A DNA stretch of 47,082 bases, from the NCBI GenBank assembly GCA_902806405.1, contig CADCWL010000005.1, positions 1 to 47,082 of the forward strand, written 5' to 3'. The translations under genes and the position numbers were made by a program. Below the pieces are notes generated by a model. The model saw only the letters and a list, made by a program, of their open reading frames with translations, searched no databases and was not told the origin of the DNA. Shown piece after piece: positions 1 to 9,127 of the stretch. Every line of letters begins with the position of its first letter. Within the stretch, counting starts at the first letter, position 1. This stretch comes from an uncultured Thermomicrobiales bacterium (GTDB lineage Bacteria > Chloroflexota > Chloroflexia > Thermomicrobiales > UBA6265).

Positions 1-422
1 GTCTCGGCGCCCGGGCGGTCGCCGGCGGGGACGTTGCCGTCGCCGCGATCGGCGACTTCCTACCCGACGGCGCGCCGCTGGTGATCGAGGCCTCCGGCAA
101 CCCGGCCGCCCAGCGCCAAGCGCTCGACCTGCTGGCCCCCGGTGGCCGGATGGTCGTCGTCGGCCACAGCCGGGCGCCGGTCGAGCTGTGGGCCAGCCGC
201 GACCTCATCCAGCAGGAGAAGACGATCCTCGGCAGCGAGTACTTCGACCCGGACGAGTTCGTGCCCAACCAGCGTCTCGTGCTGGAGGGCAGGCTGGAGC
301 CCGCGCGGCTCGTCACCCACCGCCTGCCGCTGGCGGGGATCGCGGAGGCGTACCGGCTCTTCTGGGCCGGCGAGACCGGCAAGGTGCTCGTTTACCCCGG
401 GGGGATCACCGATGCCGCTTAG
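1..422 (+). CDS. Zinc-type (MDR) alcohol/polyol dehydrogenase, C-terminal part
   Basis: The reading frame is open from base 3 and enters the window without its start, so only about 139 C-terminal residues are seen. The visible part is the end of the Rossmann domain of a medium-chain dehydrogenase: a VIEASGNP strand-turn, a GGRMVVVGH strand, and the closing segment with GKVLVYP typical of sorbitol/threonine-dehydrogenase relatives. Family members oxidise alcohols or polyols with NAD(P) in the cytoplasm; the substrate cannot be told from this fragment. The catalytic zinc ligands lie upstream of the window. It overlaps the next gene by 11 bases, suggesting co-transcription with the LLM oxidoreductase. 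Confidence 0.85.
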   Translation, partial: LGARAVAGGDVAVAAIGDFLPDGAPLVIEASGNPAAQRQALDLLAPGGRMVVVGHSRAPVELWASRDLIQQEKTILGSEYFDPDEFVPNQRLVLEGRLEPARLVTHRLPLAGIAEAYRLFWAGETGKVLVYPGGITDAA

Positions 423-1331
423 CGTGCCGTCCGGCCTGCCGCCCCGCGTGCCGCCCGCTCCGCGCTTCGGCCTCTTCCTGGGCCAGGTTGGCCAGACGTG
501 GGAGACGCAGCTCGCGCGCGTCCTCCTGGCCGAGGAGCTCGGCTTCGACCACGTCTGGCTGGTCGACCACCTCGTCGACACCGACGGCGACCCCGACAAG
601 CCCTGCCTGGAGGCGTGGACGCTGCTCGCCGCCCTCGCCGCCCGGACGGAGCGCGTCCGGCTTGGGGTGCTCGTCTCGAGCAACACCTTCCGCCACCCCG
701 CTCTGCTCCTGAAGCAGGCCGTTACCGTCGACCAGGTGAGCCGTGGCCGCCTCACCCTCGGGGTCGGCACCGGCTGGCACGAGCCGGAGCACCGGTACTA
801 CGGCATCCCGTTCCCCCCGGCCGCCGAGCGGGCCGACCGCCTGGAGGAGGCGGTGGCGGTGCTGGACGCCCTGATGACGCGGGAACGCACGACCTTCGGC
901 GGGCGGTTCTACCACCTGGAGGACGCCCCCTTCGTCCCGAAGCCGGTCCAGCGCCCGCGGATCCCCTCCTGATCGCCGCCCACCGGCCGCGGATGCTCCG
1001 ACTCGCCGCCCGCCATGCCGACGTCTGGGACACCTTTCCGCCGATCCCGAAGGCGGCGACCGACGGCATGACCGACACCATGGCGGACCGGGTTCGGCAC
1101 TTCGATGGGGCCTGCCGGGACGCGGGCCGCGATCCCGCGGTGGTTCGCCGCTCCACCTGGACGGGCAGCGCGGCGCTGCAATCTGAGGCGGCTTTCCGTG
1201 CCTGGGTTGGGGAGCACCGGGCGCTTGGCTTCACCGACTTCACCGCCGGCCTGCCGGGGCCCGCGCACCACCCGGCCGTCCGGCGGATCGCGGCGGCGGT
1301 GCTGCCCGAGCTGCGGGGCGCCACCGTCTGA
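412..1331 (+). pseudogene. LLM-class flavin-dependent oxidoreductase, frameshifted
   Basis: Luciferase-like monooxygenase family (flavin/F420-type TIM barrel). The first part starts at ATG 412 and shows FGLFLGQ, ELGFDHVWLVDH and RLTLGVGTGWHEPEH, all typical of the family, but ends at TGA 970-972. The rest continues without a gap in another frame (LLIAAHRPRMLRLAARHADVWDTF, through 1331). The break sits in the C run at 963-966 in the place where homologues read IPLLI: one extra C would restore a protein of about 306 residues. This may be a true frameshift mutation, a sequencing or assembly slip, or less likely programmed slippage. It overlaps the upstream dehydrogenase and was probably in its operon. 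Confidence 0.8.
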
Positions 1332-1550
1332 TCCGGGCGCCGAGCGCCGCGGTTATCGGCCAGCGCGTTGCCGGGTCTGCGGCGGCGATATCCGCATCGG
1401 TGGCGGCCCGCCCGTTACCGATCCCGCGAGCTCCGCGCCCTCCGGCACAACCCGGCCGCCCGGATTCTGAAGCGGCGCTCCTCGATGCCCTAGTCGCCGC
1501 CAGGGGCCGCTCCCGCCTGCCCAACGCGTTCTGGTCCCTGCGACCGGCGG

Positions 1551-1592
1551 CCTCTCTCTCCTGAGAGGGAGAGGGGGCTAGGGGTGAAGGCG
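1551..1592. repeat. Palindromic intergenic repeat, copy A
   Basis: An imperfect inverted repeat (CCTCTCTCTC against GAGAGGGAGAGG) followed by GGGGGCTAGGGGTGAAGG. A closely related element with a perfect stem lies at 46997-47038. Placed 3' of the broken LLM gene and just beyond the 3' end of the convergent VOC gene, so it could also act as a bidirectional terminator. Confidence 0.6.
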
Positions 1593-1604
1593 CCAGCCCA
1601 CCGG

Positions 1605-2015
1605 TCACCCCCCTCGCACGACCCGTCGCTGCGGCGACTCCTCGGAGAGCTGCATCAACTCGATCGCGTTGCCGTCCGGGTCGCGGATCCACGCCTGCAG
1701 GTTGTGGTCGAGGCCCTCCTTCGGCTCCCGCTCGATCGCGACCCCCGCTTGCCGCAGCGTCTCGACGGTGCCGGCCAGGTCGTCCGTCAGGAGGCAGACG
1801 TGGCGGAAGCTCTGGACCCGCCGCGGGTCCGGCTCCGGCCCGTTCGGAAAAAGCTCGAGGAAACGGTCCCCTCCCACGTGCAGGTAGACCAGCATCAACG
1901 AGCCGTCCGGGTGATGGAGCCGGAACGACTCCTCCAGGCCCAGCTTGGCGTAGAAGGCCAGCGCCGCCGTCAGATCGTGGACCCCGAAGGCGACGTGCCC
2001 CACGTCGGTGATCAT
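1605..2015 (-). CDS. VOC-family (glyoxalase/bleomycin-resistance fold) protein
   Basis: A 136-residue single-chain protein with two beta-alpha-beta-beta-beta halves: an N-terminal VGHVAFGVHDLTAALAFY segment and a C-terminal IRDPDGNAIELMQ segment, the usual places of the metal ligands His and Glu. The family includes glyoxalase I, methylmalonyl-CoA epimerase, dioxygenases and resistance proteins; the substrate is not predictable here. The ATG at 2015 is preceded by GGGAGG. It lies 57 bases downstream of the LLM oxidoreductase on the same strand, so the two are probably one transcript and may act in the same degradation or detoxification route. Confidence 0.85.
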   Translation of the reverse strand: MITDVGHVAFGVHDLTAALAFYAKLGLEESFRLHHPDGSLMLVYLHVGGDRFLELFPNGPEPDPRRVQSFRHVCLLTDDLAGTVETLRQAGVAIEREPKEGLDHNLQAWIRDPDGNAIELMQLSEESPQRRVVRGG

Positions 2016-2072
2016 CCGTTCATCCTCCCGTGCCGGCGGCGCGACCGGGGCGCGCCGAAGCGCCCGTCCCCC

Positions 2073-3089
2073 CTACGCGAAGTGCGGGATCACCTCCCGC
2101 GCGAAGCGCTCCATCGGCTCCCGGTCGTGGGCGAGGCGCGGCATGTAGACGATGACGTAGTCGATGCCCGCCTCGACCAGCCCTGCGAGGTGCGCGCGGA
2201 CGGTCTCGGGCGTCCCGACGACCGTCGTCGCCGCGTACTGGCCGAAGGGGATCTTGCCCCGGAGGGATGCCGTCGCCTCCTCCGGGTCGGTGCCCGGCTC
2301 GATCAGGACGACGTCCGCCTCCGCCGATTTGACGATCTCGTCGTAGTCCCGCCCGACGTCGTCGCAGTGCCCCTTGAGCACGTCCAGCTTGCGCCGGACC
2401 GTCTCCGCATCGCGCCCGATGTTGCAGGCGTCGCCGTACTGGGCTACCAACCGCAGCGTGACCTTCTCGCCGCCGCCGCCGATCCAGAGCGGGATCTTTC
2501 CCTCGGGCGTCCCCCGGGCGTTCTTCGGCTCGTTGATCGGGCCGTCGATCGCGTAGCGCCGGCCCTTGAAGCTCGGCGTGTCCTCGGTCCACATCCGGTG
2601 GACCACCTCGACCGCCTCCCGGAGCATCCCCATCCGCTCCGGCACCGCCGGGAAGCCGCCTGATGGGGCGTGGGCGTTGCCTTCGGTGCCCTCCCCGCCG
2701 AAGCCGTACGCCCGCCACTCGTGCTCGTACCAGCCGGCGCCGATGCCGGCGTAGAGCCGCCCGTGCGAGGCGACATCGACGGTCGAGGCGATCTTGGCGT
2801 AGAGCGCCGGGTGGCGGTAGCCGTTGCAGCCGACCATCTGCCCGATCTTGACCCGCTCGGTGTCGCGGGCCAGCGTGGCGGTGGCCGTCCAGCACTCGAA
2901 CGTCGTCTCCATCGTCGGCTCGGGCACGGTGTGGAAGTGGTCGTAGAGCCAGACCGAGTCCCAGGCGGGGTCCGCGTCGGCCGCCTTCGCGACCGCGGTC
3001 ATCGCCTCGTACTGCTCGACGGGGCTCCCCACCCCGACCAGGTCCATCTTCCACCCTTGGGGCACGAAGAGCCCGAATCGAACCGCCAC
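2073..3089 (-). CDS. LLM-class F420/flavin-dependent oxidoreductase
   Basis: A 338-residue member of the luciferase-like monooxygenase family, a TIM barrel using F420 or FMN. Seen motifs are the N-terminal RFGLFVPQG strand, WDSVWLYDHFHT, VKIGQMVGCNGYRHPALYAK, GRLYAGIGAGWYEHEW and the C-terminal LVEAGIDYVIVYMPRL. Length fits the family. The start is GTG at 3089, preceded by a strong GAGGAGGAG ribosome site. It is unrelated in detail to the broken LLM gene at 412-1331, so the two are paralogues rather than a duplicate. A VOC protein follows on the same transcript. Substrate unknown. Confidence 0.9.
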   Translation of the reverse strand: MAVRFGLFVPQGWKMDLVGVGSPVEQYEAMTAVAKAADADPAWDSVWLYDHFHTVPEPTMETTFECWTATATLARDTERVKIGQMVGCNGYRHPALYAKIASTVDVASHGRLYAGIGAGWYEHEWRAYGFGGEGTEGNAHAPSGGFPAVPERMGMLREAVEVVHRMWTEDTPSFKGRRYAIDGPINEPKNARGTPEGKIPLWIGGGGEKVTLRLVAQYGDACNIGRDAETVRRKLDVLKGHCDDVGRDYDEIVKSAEADVVLIEPGTDPEEATASLRGKIPFGQYAATTVVGTPETVRAHLAGLVEAGIDYVIVYMPRLAHDREPMERFAREVIPHFA

Positions 3090-3531
3090 CGTCGCTCCTC
3101 CTCGTTCCGCCGGTCGACTTCCGTCAGGCGGCGTCGAACCAGTCCCGCACGTTGAGTCCGAGTGCGCTGCGCCGCTCCCCGCCCCACCCCGGGTGGATCA
3201 CGAGCGGTTGGCACGCCGCGGACGCTCCCCCTCCGTCATGCCCTGCCGCCAAGCGTCACGCCGGCGATCGTCGCCGTGAGGATTTCGGGGCACCGCCGGC
3301 CTTCCGGTCGCCTCTCGGCGTTTACGAGCTCCGCGCGGACCCCGTCCCACGGGGTCGAGCGTGCCGTTGTCGCCCGCTGCGGCGTGCTGCTCTGCCCCCG
3401 ATCCGGCCGGACGACGCACCGGGGACGACGTCCCGCAGGATCGAGCGTGAGCGACGGAGCGGTGGAGCCGCCACAACGCGCCCGTCAACCTCGGCGCCCG
3501 TTTCCGCCTCCGTGGTCGTCCGAGGACAACG
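3090..3531. other. Intergenic, no gene recognised
   Basis: A 442-base gap between the start of the LLM gene and the end of the SDR gene, both on the minus strand. Translations in all frames are proline/arginine-rich and lack recognisable motifs. It presumably carries the promoter of the LLM/VOC pair, but I could not pick convincing -35/-10 boxes. Confidence 0.5.
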
Positions 3532-4299
3532 CTACAGCTTGCTGGTCAGCCCGCCGTCGACCCAGACGATCTGGCCGGTGATGTAGGAGGCCCCCGGCGA
3601 GCAGAGGAAGACCGCGATCGGGCCGACATCGGCCGGGACGCCGACCCGCCCGGCCGGGATGCCCTGCCCCCACGCCTCCCGGTCGTAGTCCTCGATCCGG
3701 GCGTAGCGCTCGACCTCGATCGCCCCCGGCGCGACGACGTTAACCTGGATGTCGTGCGGGGCCAGCTCGACCGCGCACGCCTTCGTGAAGAGGTTGATCC
3801 CGCCCTTACTGGCCTCGTAGTGGGCGTGGTTCGGCGACGAGCCGAAGCCGTGCACCGAGCCGAGGTTGACGACCTTCCCCCCGCCCCCCCGCTGGATCAT
3901 CTCCCGAGCCGCGCGCTGGGTGCAGAAAAAGGCGCCGCGCAGGTTGACGTTCAGCGTCGTGTCCCACTCCTCCGCCGTCATCTCCAGCAGCGGCCGCGGC
4001 TCGGTGATCCCGGAGTTGTTGATCAGGCAGTCGACCCGGCCGAAACGCTCGATCGTCGCGTCGAACAGCCCCTCGACCTCCCCCTGCTCGCGCACGTCGC
4101 AGCGGTGGAGGAGCAGATCGTCGTGCCCCTCGGCGCGGAGGCGGGTCGCCACCGCCTCCGCGCCGGCGGAGTTGCTGTTGTAGCTAATCACGACCGCCGC
4201 CCCCGCCCGGGCCAGTTCCTCGCTGATCCCGGCCCCGATGCCGGTCCCGCCCCCCGTCACCACCGCCACCTTGCCCGCCAACAGATCGGCCCGGAACAC
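3532..4299 (-). CDS. SDR-family oxidoreductase (glucose-1-dehydrogenase-like)
   Basis: Classical short-chain dehydrogenase/reductase of 255 residues. It has the cofactor motif TGGGTGIG near residue 16, NNSG around residue 90, an active-site serine region followed by YEASK (catalytic Tyr and Lys), and a C-terminal GQIVWVDGG segment. Such enzymes oxidise or reduce sugars and other hydroxyl compounds with NAD(P). A longer frame opens at 4413 but would run into the permease gene; GTG at 4299 sits behind GGAGGAGGGG, so it is preferred. It is the last gene of the sugar ABC-transporter transcript, 88 bases after the permease, which suggests action on the imported sugar. Confidence 0.9.
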   Translation of the reverse strand: MFRADLLAGKVAVVTGGGTGIGAGISEELARAGAAVVISYNSNSAGAEAVATRLRAEGHDDLLLHRCDVREQGEVEGLFDATIERFGRVDCLINNSGITEPRPLLEMTAEEWDTTLNVNLRGAFFCTQRAAREMIQRGGGGKVVNLGSVHGFGSSPNHAHYEASKGGINLFTKACAVELAPHDIQVNVVAPGAIEVERYARIEDYDREAWGQGIPAGRVGVPADVGPIAVFLCSPGASYITGQIVWVDGGLTSKL

Positions 4300-4387
4300 A
4301 ATCCCCTCCTCCCGGACACGGGCGACGGGCGGCCCTCCTGCCGCCCGTCGCCCGTGCCACGCAATCGCGTTTCCGCCCTGTGCCCGC

Positions 4388-5305
4388 TTATCCCTTGATC
4401 CCGGTGCCGGCAATCCCCTGCACGATCTGGCGCTGGAAGAAGAGGAAGACGACGAGAAGGGGCAACCCGCCGAGCACCGCCGAGGCCATGATCTGCGCGT
4501 AACGGATGCCGTACGCGGTCTGGACCTGCGACAGCCCGACCGGCAGCGTCATCATGTCCGGGTTGGTGATCACGATGAACGGCCAGAGGAAGTTGTTCCA
4601 GGCCCCGACGAAGGTGAAGATGGCGACGGCGGCGATCGCCGAGCGGGCCAGCGGCATCCAGATCTGCCAGTAGACCCGCAGCCGACTCGCCCCGTCGAGC
4701 GTTGCCGCCTCCTCCAGGTCCCGCGGGATGCCGTCGAAGAACTGCTTGAAGATGAAGACGGCGACCGGCGAGGCGACCTGGGGCAGGATGATGCCCCAGT
4801 AGGTGTCGACCATCCGGAAGAACTGCATCTCGGTGAAGAGGGGCACGATCAGGATCTGCCCGGGCACCATGATCCCCGCCAGGATCAACCCGAAGACCAG
4901 GTTGTGGCCGCGGAAGCGGGTGCGCGACAGACCGAAGGCCGCGAGGCTGGCCAGCAGCACGGTGATGACCGTGATCGCGAGCGACGTCAGCGCGCTGTTG
5001 AAGTACCAGCGCGGCAGGTTGCCGGCGCTCAGCACCGCCTGGAAGGCGTCGAGGGTGACGGTGGAGGCGATCCACCGCACCGGGATGTCGGTCGTCTCGG
5101 CCTCCGGCTTAAGCGCCGTCGCCACCGCCCACGCCAGCGGCACGAACCACAGAATCGCGAAGAGCACCAGCACGCCGAAAGCGATCCGATCCCCCAGGCG
5201 GCTCTTCCCTGCGTGGGGCTCGGCGGTCTTTGCCGCCGGGTCCGCGCGACGGGTATCGAGTCCAACCCCCGGGGCGGCTCCGATCTGACCGACCTGGCTA
5301 GCCAT
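4388..5305 (-). CDS. Carbohydrate ABC transporter permease (MalG type)
   Basis: Inner-membrane subunit of a CUT1-type sugar importer, 305 residues. After a polar N-terminus it has about six membrane segments and the EAA loop ([21 protein letters not shown]) that contacts the ATPase. It ends in [12 protein letters not shown], the usual MalG-type tail. The ATG at 5305 lies inside the end of the upstream permease gene (8-base overlap), so the two are translationally coupled. No ATPase gene is present in this locus; a shared MsmK/UgpC-like ATPase encoded elsewhere is likely. Confidence 0.93.
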   Translation of the reverse strand: MASQVGQIGAAPGVGLDTRRADPAAKTAEPHAGKSRLGDRIAFGVLVLFAILWFVPLAWAVATALKPEAETTDIPVRWIASTVTLDAFQAVLSAGNLPRWYFNSALTSLAITVITVLLASLAAFGLSRTRFRGHNLVFGLILAGIMVPGQILIVPLFTEMQFFRMVDTYWGIILPQVASPVAVFIFKQFFDGIPRDLEEAATLDGASRLRVYWQIWMPLARSAIAAVAIFTFVGAWNNFLWPFIVITNPDMMTLPVGLSQVQTAYGIRYAQIMASAVLGGLPLLVVFLFFQRQIVQGIAGTGIKG

Positions 5306-6275
5306 TGGCCCGCTCCCTTCGGCGTCCGAGCAGCGCGAACTGCCCGAGCGAGATGACGATGATCAGCAGGAAGAAGATGTAGGAGATTGCCGAGGCGAAG
5401 CCGACCCGGTAAGTGGTGAAGCCCTGCTCGTAGACGTACTGGATGATGGGGCGGGTCGAGAAGTTCGGGCCGCCGTTGGTCAGCAGGAAAATCTGGTCGA
5501 ATACTTTGAGCGAGGCGAGCACCTGGAGGACCAGGATCAACGTCGTCGTCCGCGCCAGCAGCGGCAGGGTGATCGAGCGCACCTGCTCGAGGCCGGTCGC
5601 GCCATCGAGCGCCGCCGCCTCGTAGATGTCGGGCGAGATCTCCTGGAGACCGGCCAGGTAAAGAACGAAGTTGAACCCGATGGTCCACCAGACGGTGGTG
5701 ATCACGATCGAGATCATGGCGACGTTGGCATCGCTCAACCAACCGACCTCGTCCAGACCGGCGCGCGTCAGGTAGCCGTTGATGAGTCCGAAGCCGGGCT
5801 GGTAGAGCCAACCCCAGATCAGGGTCACGACTGACACGGGAAGGAGATACGGAGCGAAGAAGGCGAGCCGGAATAACCACCGCGCGGGGATCACGCGATT
5901 CGCCAGCAGCGCCAGAATGAGCGACAGAATCACGAGGGGCGGCGTGCTAAGCAACGTGAAGAGGACGGTGTGCCAGAGCGACGACCAGAAGTTCGGATCG
6001 GCCCACGCCTCCCGATAGTTCCCGAGCCCGAGGAAGTCCGTGGTTCCGCTGCCGGTCAAGCTCCAGTTGAACAGGCTCATCCGGAAGCCCTGGATGACCG
6101 GCCAAACCAGGAAGAGCCCGTAAGCAACCAGGAAGGGGATGACGAAGCCAACCCCTGCCAAGCTCGATCGCCAACTCGCGGTCTGCCCTTGCCCCGCACG
6201 TCGCACGGGTGCCGTGCGTCCGGGTGTCTGCCCCCGGGTGCCGGTTACCGCCGGCGCGGTCGCGCGCGTTGCCAC
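5298..6275 (-). CDS. Carbohydrate ABC transporter permease (MalF/UgpA type)
   Basis: The second CUT1 permease, 325 residues. After a charged N-terminus come FVIPFLVAYGLFLVWPVIQG (first membrane segment), the FNWSL periplasmic signature, and the EAA loop DIYEAAALDGATGLEQVRSI. GTG at 6275 is the start, behind GGGAGGGG. It lies between the binding-protein gene (109 bases upstream) and the MalG-type permease. Together with the binding protein it forms the membrane pore of an importer for an unidentified sugar or oligosaccharide. Confidence 0.93.
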   Translation of the reverse strand: MATRATAPAVTGTRGQTPGRTAPVRRAGQGQTASWRSSLAGVGFVIPFLVAYGLFLVWPVIQGFRMSLFNWSLTGSGTTDFLGLGNYREAWADPNFWSSLWHTVLFTLLSTPPLVILSLILALLANRVIPARWLFRLAFFAPYLLPVSVVTLIWGWLYQPGFGLINGYLTRAGLDEVGWLSDANVAMISIVITTVWWTIGFNFVLYLAGLQEISPDIYEAAALDGATGLEQVRSITLPLLARTTTLILVLQVLASLKVFDQIFLLTNGGPNFSTRPIIQYVYEQGFTTYRVGFASAISYIFFLLIIVISLGQFALLGRRRERANG

Positions 6276-6384
6276 CTCAGCCCCTCCCGTCCTCCGCCGA
6301 TGTCGGGGTGGTGCCGCCGCACCCCCCGCCCCTTCGCTTGTTCACTGCCCGGAGCGCTCGCGCTCGACCTCGCGCCCGAGACGA

Positions 6385-7722
6385 CTAGAGCGGCTCGGGT
6401 GTCCGGAGCATATCCTCCATGGCCGCCCGGAACTGGGCGAGACCCTGCTGCGGGGTCTGTTGGCCGTTGAGGACGGAACCGAAAGCGGCACCAGCCTCCT
6501 CCTGGAGGGGAGCGGCGGCGCCGCTGAACCAGGCCCGGGGATCGTAGACGGGACCCTCGGCCGCCGCCGCGTAGTTCGCTTGAGGTTGCAGCGCCGCGAA
6601 CTCCGGGCTCGTTGCCACCGGCATGTAGGAGGGAACGTGACCCCCTTCGGCCCAGGTCAGGCTGTTCTGCAGCATGAAGCTGATGAACCGGAGGGACGCA
6701 TCCAACCGGTCGGGATCCTCGTTCGGCTGCCGGGGTAGGACGAAGACGTGTGAGTCGGCCCACGTCTGGTCGGTGCCGAAGACGTTGGGGAAGGGAACCG
6801 CGCTGAAGGGCACCCCCTCCGTCTCGAAGGTGGTCACCTCCCAGCCCCCGTTCAAGTGGAAGCCGCCGCTCTTGTTGCTGAAGAAGGCGACCGATGCGGG
6901 GCCGTCCTGATTGGGAGCAGCGACCTTGCTGCCGACCGTGAGCTCGGCCATGAATTCGAGAACCTGGGTCGCCTTCACGTCGTCCAGGATCAGCTCGCTT
7001 CCGTCGGGCGAGAGGACCTGACCACCCGTCTGGGCATAGAGTCCAGAGAAGAGGCGCCAAGGCTGGACGCCGTTGGTCTGGTAGGTCAACCCCAATTCGC
7101 CCGTCACCGCTTGGGCACGACGAAAGGCGTCGATCACCGCGTCGGGACCCTGCGGCCGGACAAGATTCCCGTCCGGACCGAGCAACCCCGCCTGCTGACA
7201 AATCTCCGTGTTGTAGTACATGATGAAGGGGTGAATATCGAGGGGGATGGCGTAGGGGCTCCCTTCGAACTGCATCCCCTCCCAAACTTCCGGCAAGAAC
7301 TTGTCGGGGCCAATATCGTATTCGGTCAGGACTGCGGGATCGAGCGGCTCCAGCAGGCCAGCCGGGGCGTACGACGGGAGGCGCGAGGCGTGCAGCACCG
7401 CCACCGCCGGTGGCCGCCCGCCCACGGCCGACATCGCCAGCTTGGTGTAGTAGGGCGGACCCCAGGCAAAGGTGACCGCCTCCAGGTCGATGTCCGGAGT
7501 GGCGGTGCTGAAGGCCGCCTGCATCTCCTGCAGACGCGCGCCATCGCCGCCGCCAAAGAGGTTCCAGAAGCGCAGTTCGCGCCGGTCCTGGGCGGCCACG
7601 GTGCCGAACCCGGCGGAGGAGGCGGCCAGACCGCCCGCTAATGCCGTTGCCCCTTGCAGCAGCCGCCGACGGGTCAAGGGCGCGCCGCCCATTGGGGGAA
7701 CGTTTTCGGGTCCACCTACCAC
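6385..7722 (-). CDS. Extracellular sugar-binding protein with Tat signal
   Basis: Solute-binding protein family 1, 445 residues. The N-terminus carries a twin-arginine signal (TRRRLLQGATALAGGLAASS, then cleavage near VAAQ), so it is exported folded. The mature part begins LRFWNLFGGGDGARLQEMQ, with a later GGWEVTTFETEGVPFSAVPFP strand and a TPQQGLAQF motif near the C-terminus, all usual for CUT1 binding proteins. GTG at 7722 is chosen because GGAGGAGGG lies about 6 bases upstream. First gene of the transporter operon; a palindromic operator candidate at 7735-7750 touches its leader. Confidence 0.93.
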   Translation of the reverse strand: MVGGPENVPPMGGAPLTRRRLLQGATALAGGLAASSAGFGTVAAQDRRELRFWNLFGGGDGARLQEMQAAFSTATPDIDLEAVTFAWGPPYYTKLAMSAVGGRPPAVAVLHASRLPSYAPAGLLEPLDPAVLTEYDIGPDKFLPEVWEGMQFEGSPYAIPLDIHPFIMYYNTEICQQAGLLGPDGNLVRPQGPDAVIDAFRRAQAVTGELGLTYQTNGVQPWRLFSGLYAQTGGQVLSPDGSELILDDVKATQVLEFMAELTVGSKVAAPNQDGPASVAFFSNKSGGFHLNGGWEVTTFETEGVPFSAVPFPNVFGTDQTWADSHVFVLPRQPNEDPDRLDASLRFISFMLQNSLTWAEGGHVPSYMPVATSPEFAALQPQANYAAAAEGPVYDPRAWFSGAAAPLQEEAGAAFGSVLNGQQTPQQGLAQFRAAMEDMLRTPEPL

Positions 7723-7734
7723 GGGTCCCTCCTC

Positions 7735-7750
7735 CGGCGAAGCTTCGCCG
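7735..7750. promoter_or_regulatory. Candidate LacI-family operator O1
   Basis: Perfect 16-bp palindrome CGGCGAAGCTTCGCCG. Its inner 14 bp are repeated exactly at 7986-7999. It lies 20 bases downstream of the -10 box of the transporter promoter and just upstream of the ribosome site of the binding-protein gene, where a bound repressor would block transcription. Confidence 0.7.
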
Positions 7751-7770
7751 CCTCGCCTCGATTGTCACGG

Positions 7771-7799
7771 ACGATAGTGACCGCGTACGTTACTGTCAA
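7771..7799 (-). promoter_or_regulatory. Sigma70-type promoter of the sugar ABC operon
   Basis: On the minus strand TTGACA (7799-7794, perfect -35) is followed after exactly 17 bases by TATCGT (7776-7771, -10). Transcription would begin near 7764, about 40 bases before the GTG of the binding-protein gene, and run through operator O1. Confidence 0.75.
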
Positions 7800-7938
7800 G
7801 CGATGGATAGACGGCGGGATTGGCGACCGGAACCCCCTCTCCGGTGCGCTGGATGGGCGGTGCCCTGAGCCCCCTTGGAGCGCTCGGCCGCGGCGGAAGG
7901 GTGGAACGGGGAGAACCACGGGTCGTCCACCAGAAGAC

Positions 7939-7967
7939 TTGACGCCGGATCGGGTGTTGGCTAGCCT
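7939..7967 (+). promoter_or_regulatory. Sigma70-type promoter of the LacI-family gene
   Basis: TTGACG (7939-7944) and TAGCCT (7962-7967) are separated by 17 bases. Transcription would start near 7974, so the second palindrome at 7986-7999 lies at about +12 to +25, mirroring the arrangement at the transporter promoter. Confidence 0.65.
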
Positions 7968-7985
7968 GTCCCGGTCATTTCGGAA

Positions 7986-7999
7986 GGCGAAGCTTCGCC
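7986..7999. promoter_or_regulatory. Candidate LacI-family operator O2
   Basis: Perfect 14-bp palindrome GGCGAAGCTTCGCC, identical to the core of O1, 250 bp away. It lies 28 bases upstream of the regulator start codon, consistent with autoregulation. Confidence 0.7.
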
Positions 8000-8027
8000 G
8001 GAGCTCGTTCCCAAGGGGCTGCAGCGG

Positions 8028-9116
8028 GTGGCGCACGTATCGCTCAAGGATGTGGCGGCTCGCTCCGGCGTGAGCTTTCAGACCGCGAGCAAGGTCCTCA
8101 ACGGCAAAGGCACCGTCGCGGCCGAGACTCGGCAACGCATCCTTGGCGCCGCCGAAGAGCTGGGCTACGTGCCCAATGCGCTCGCCCGTGGCCTCCTTAG
8201 CCGCAGAACCCGTACCATCGGGGTGGTCGCCAGCGATTTCAGCGATACGGTCCTCTCCCAGGTCGTGGTCGGCGTGGAGCGCGAAGCGCGACGTCACGGC
8301 CACGGCGTCATCATCGGCAGCGTCGATCCCGAAGGGTCGGACGGGGTGCGCTCCCTGCACGCGCTGATCGAGCGGCGGGTCGACGGCATCGTCACCGTCG
8401 CACCCAAGCTGGAAGGGGATCGGGCCTTCGGGGCGCTCCTGCGCGGTCCGATCGCCGCGGTCAGCACCCATCGTGTGGCCGGCGGCGGCGTCTCGGTCGT
8501 CGAACCGGACGACGCCGGGGCCGCCTCCCTTGCCACCCGGCATCTCGCCGCCCTCGGTCACCGTCGGATTGGCACCATCACCGGACGCGGCGATCGCCGC
8601 GCCAGCCATGCCCGGGTGGCGGGATATCGCCGCGCCCTCGCCGAAACAGGCATCCCCTTCGATCCCGACCTCGTCGAAGAAGGGGACTGGGAGCCAGAAG
8701 GGGGCTATCAGGCCGGCCACCGTCTACTCGACCGGGCGCCCGATCTGTCGGCCGTCTTCGTTCAGAACGACCCGATGGCAGCCGGCCTCCTGGCCGCGCT
8801 GCACGACCGCGGTCGTCGCGTCCCCGCCGACTGCGCGGTCGTCGGCTGCGACAATCTGACCCTCGCGGCACGAACGATCCCACCGCTGACCACGGTCGCC
8901 ATCCCGCTCGTCGAGACCGGGGAGATCGCCGCCCGGCTTCTCGTCGGGGTCGTCGAGGAGCGGGCGGCCGGGCGCACGCCGGAGCCGCGCCGGCTCGTGC
9001 TGCCAGTGGGCCTCGTCTACCGGGCTTCGTCGGGGACGCCCGCACCCGGCACCCCGGCCGCCCCGCGAAACGTTGCCGGCACCGGCGCGGCGAGTGCCCG
9101 CCGGCCGCTGCCTTGA
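8028..9116 (+). CDS. LacI-family transcriptional regulator
   Basis: A 362-residue DNA-binding repressor. The N-terminal helix-turn-helix and hinge helix are seen in VSLKDVAARSGVSFQTAS and GYVPNALARGL, followed by a periplasmic-binding-protein-like sensor domain (IGVVASDFSDTVLSQVVVGV onward, with VVGCDNLTLA late in the domain). The start is GTG at 8028 behind AAGGGG. It is divergent from the transporter operon and upstream of a GH2 glycosidase, so it probably senses the imported sugar. Two identical palindromes, one in each leader, are the likely operators. The last 30 residues are a low-complexity Pro/Ala tail. Confidence 0.93.
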   Translation: MAHVSLKDVAARSGVSFQTASKVLNGKGTVAAETRQRILGAAEELGYVPNALARGLLSRRTRTIGVVASDFSDTVLSQVVVGVEREARRHGHGVIIGSVDPEGSDGVRSLHALIERRVDGIVTVAPKLEGDRAFGALLRGPIAAVSTHRVAGGGVSVVEPDDAGAASLATRHLAALGHRRIGTITGRGDRRASHARVAGYRRALAETGIPFDPDLVEEGDWEPEGGYQAGHRLLDRAPDLSAVFVQNDPMAAGLLAALHDRGRRVPADCAVVGCDNLTLAARTIPPLTTVAIPLVETGEIAARLLVGVVEERAAGRTPEPRRLVLPVGLVYRASSGTPAPGTPAAPRNVAGTGAASARRPLP

Positions 9117-9127
9117 GCGTTAGCCTC

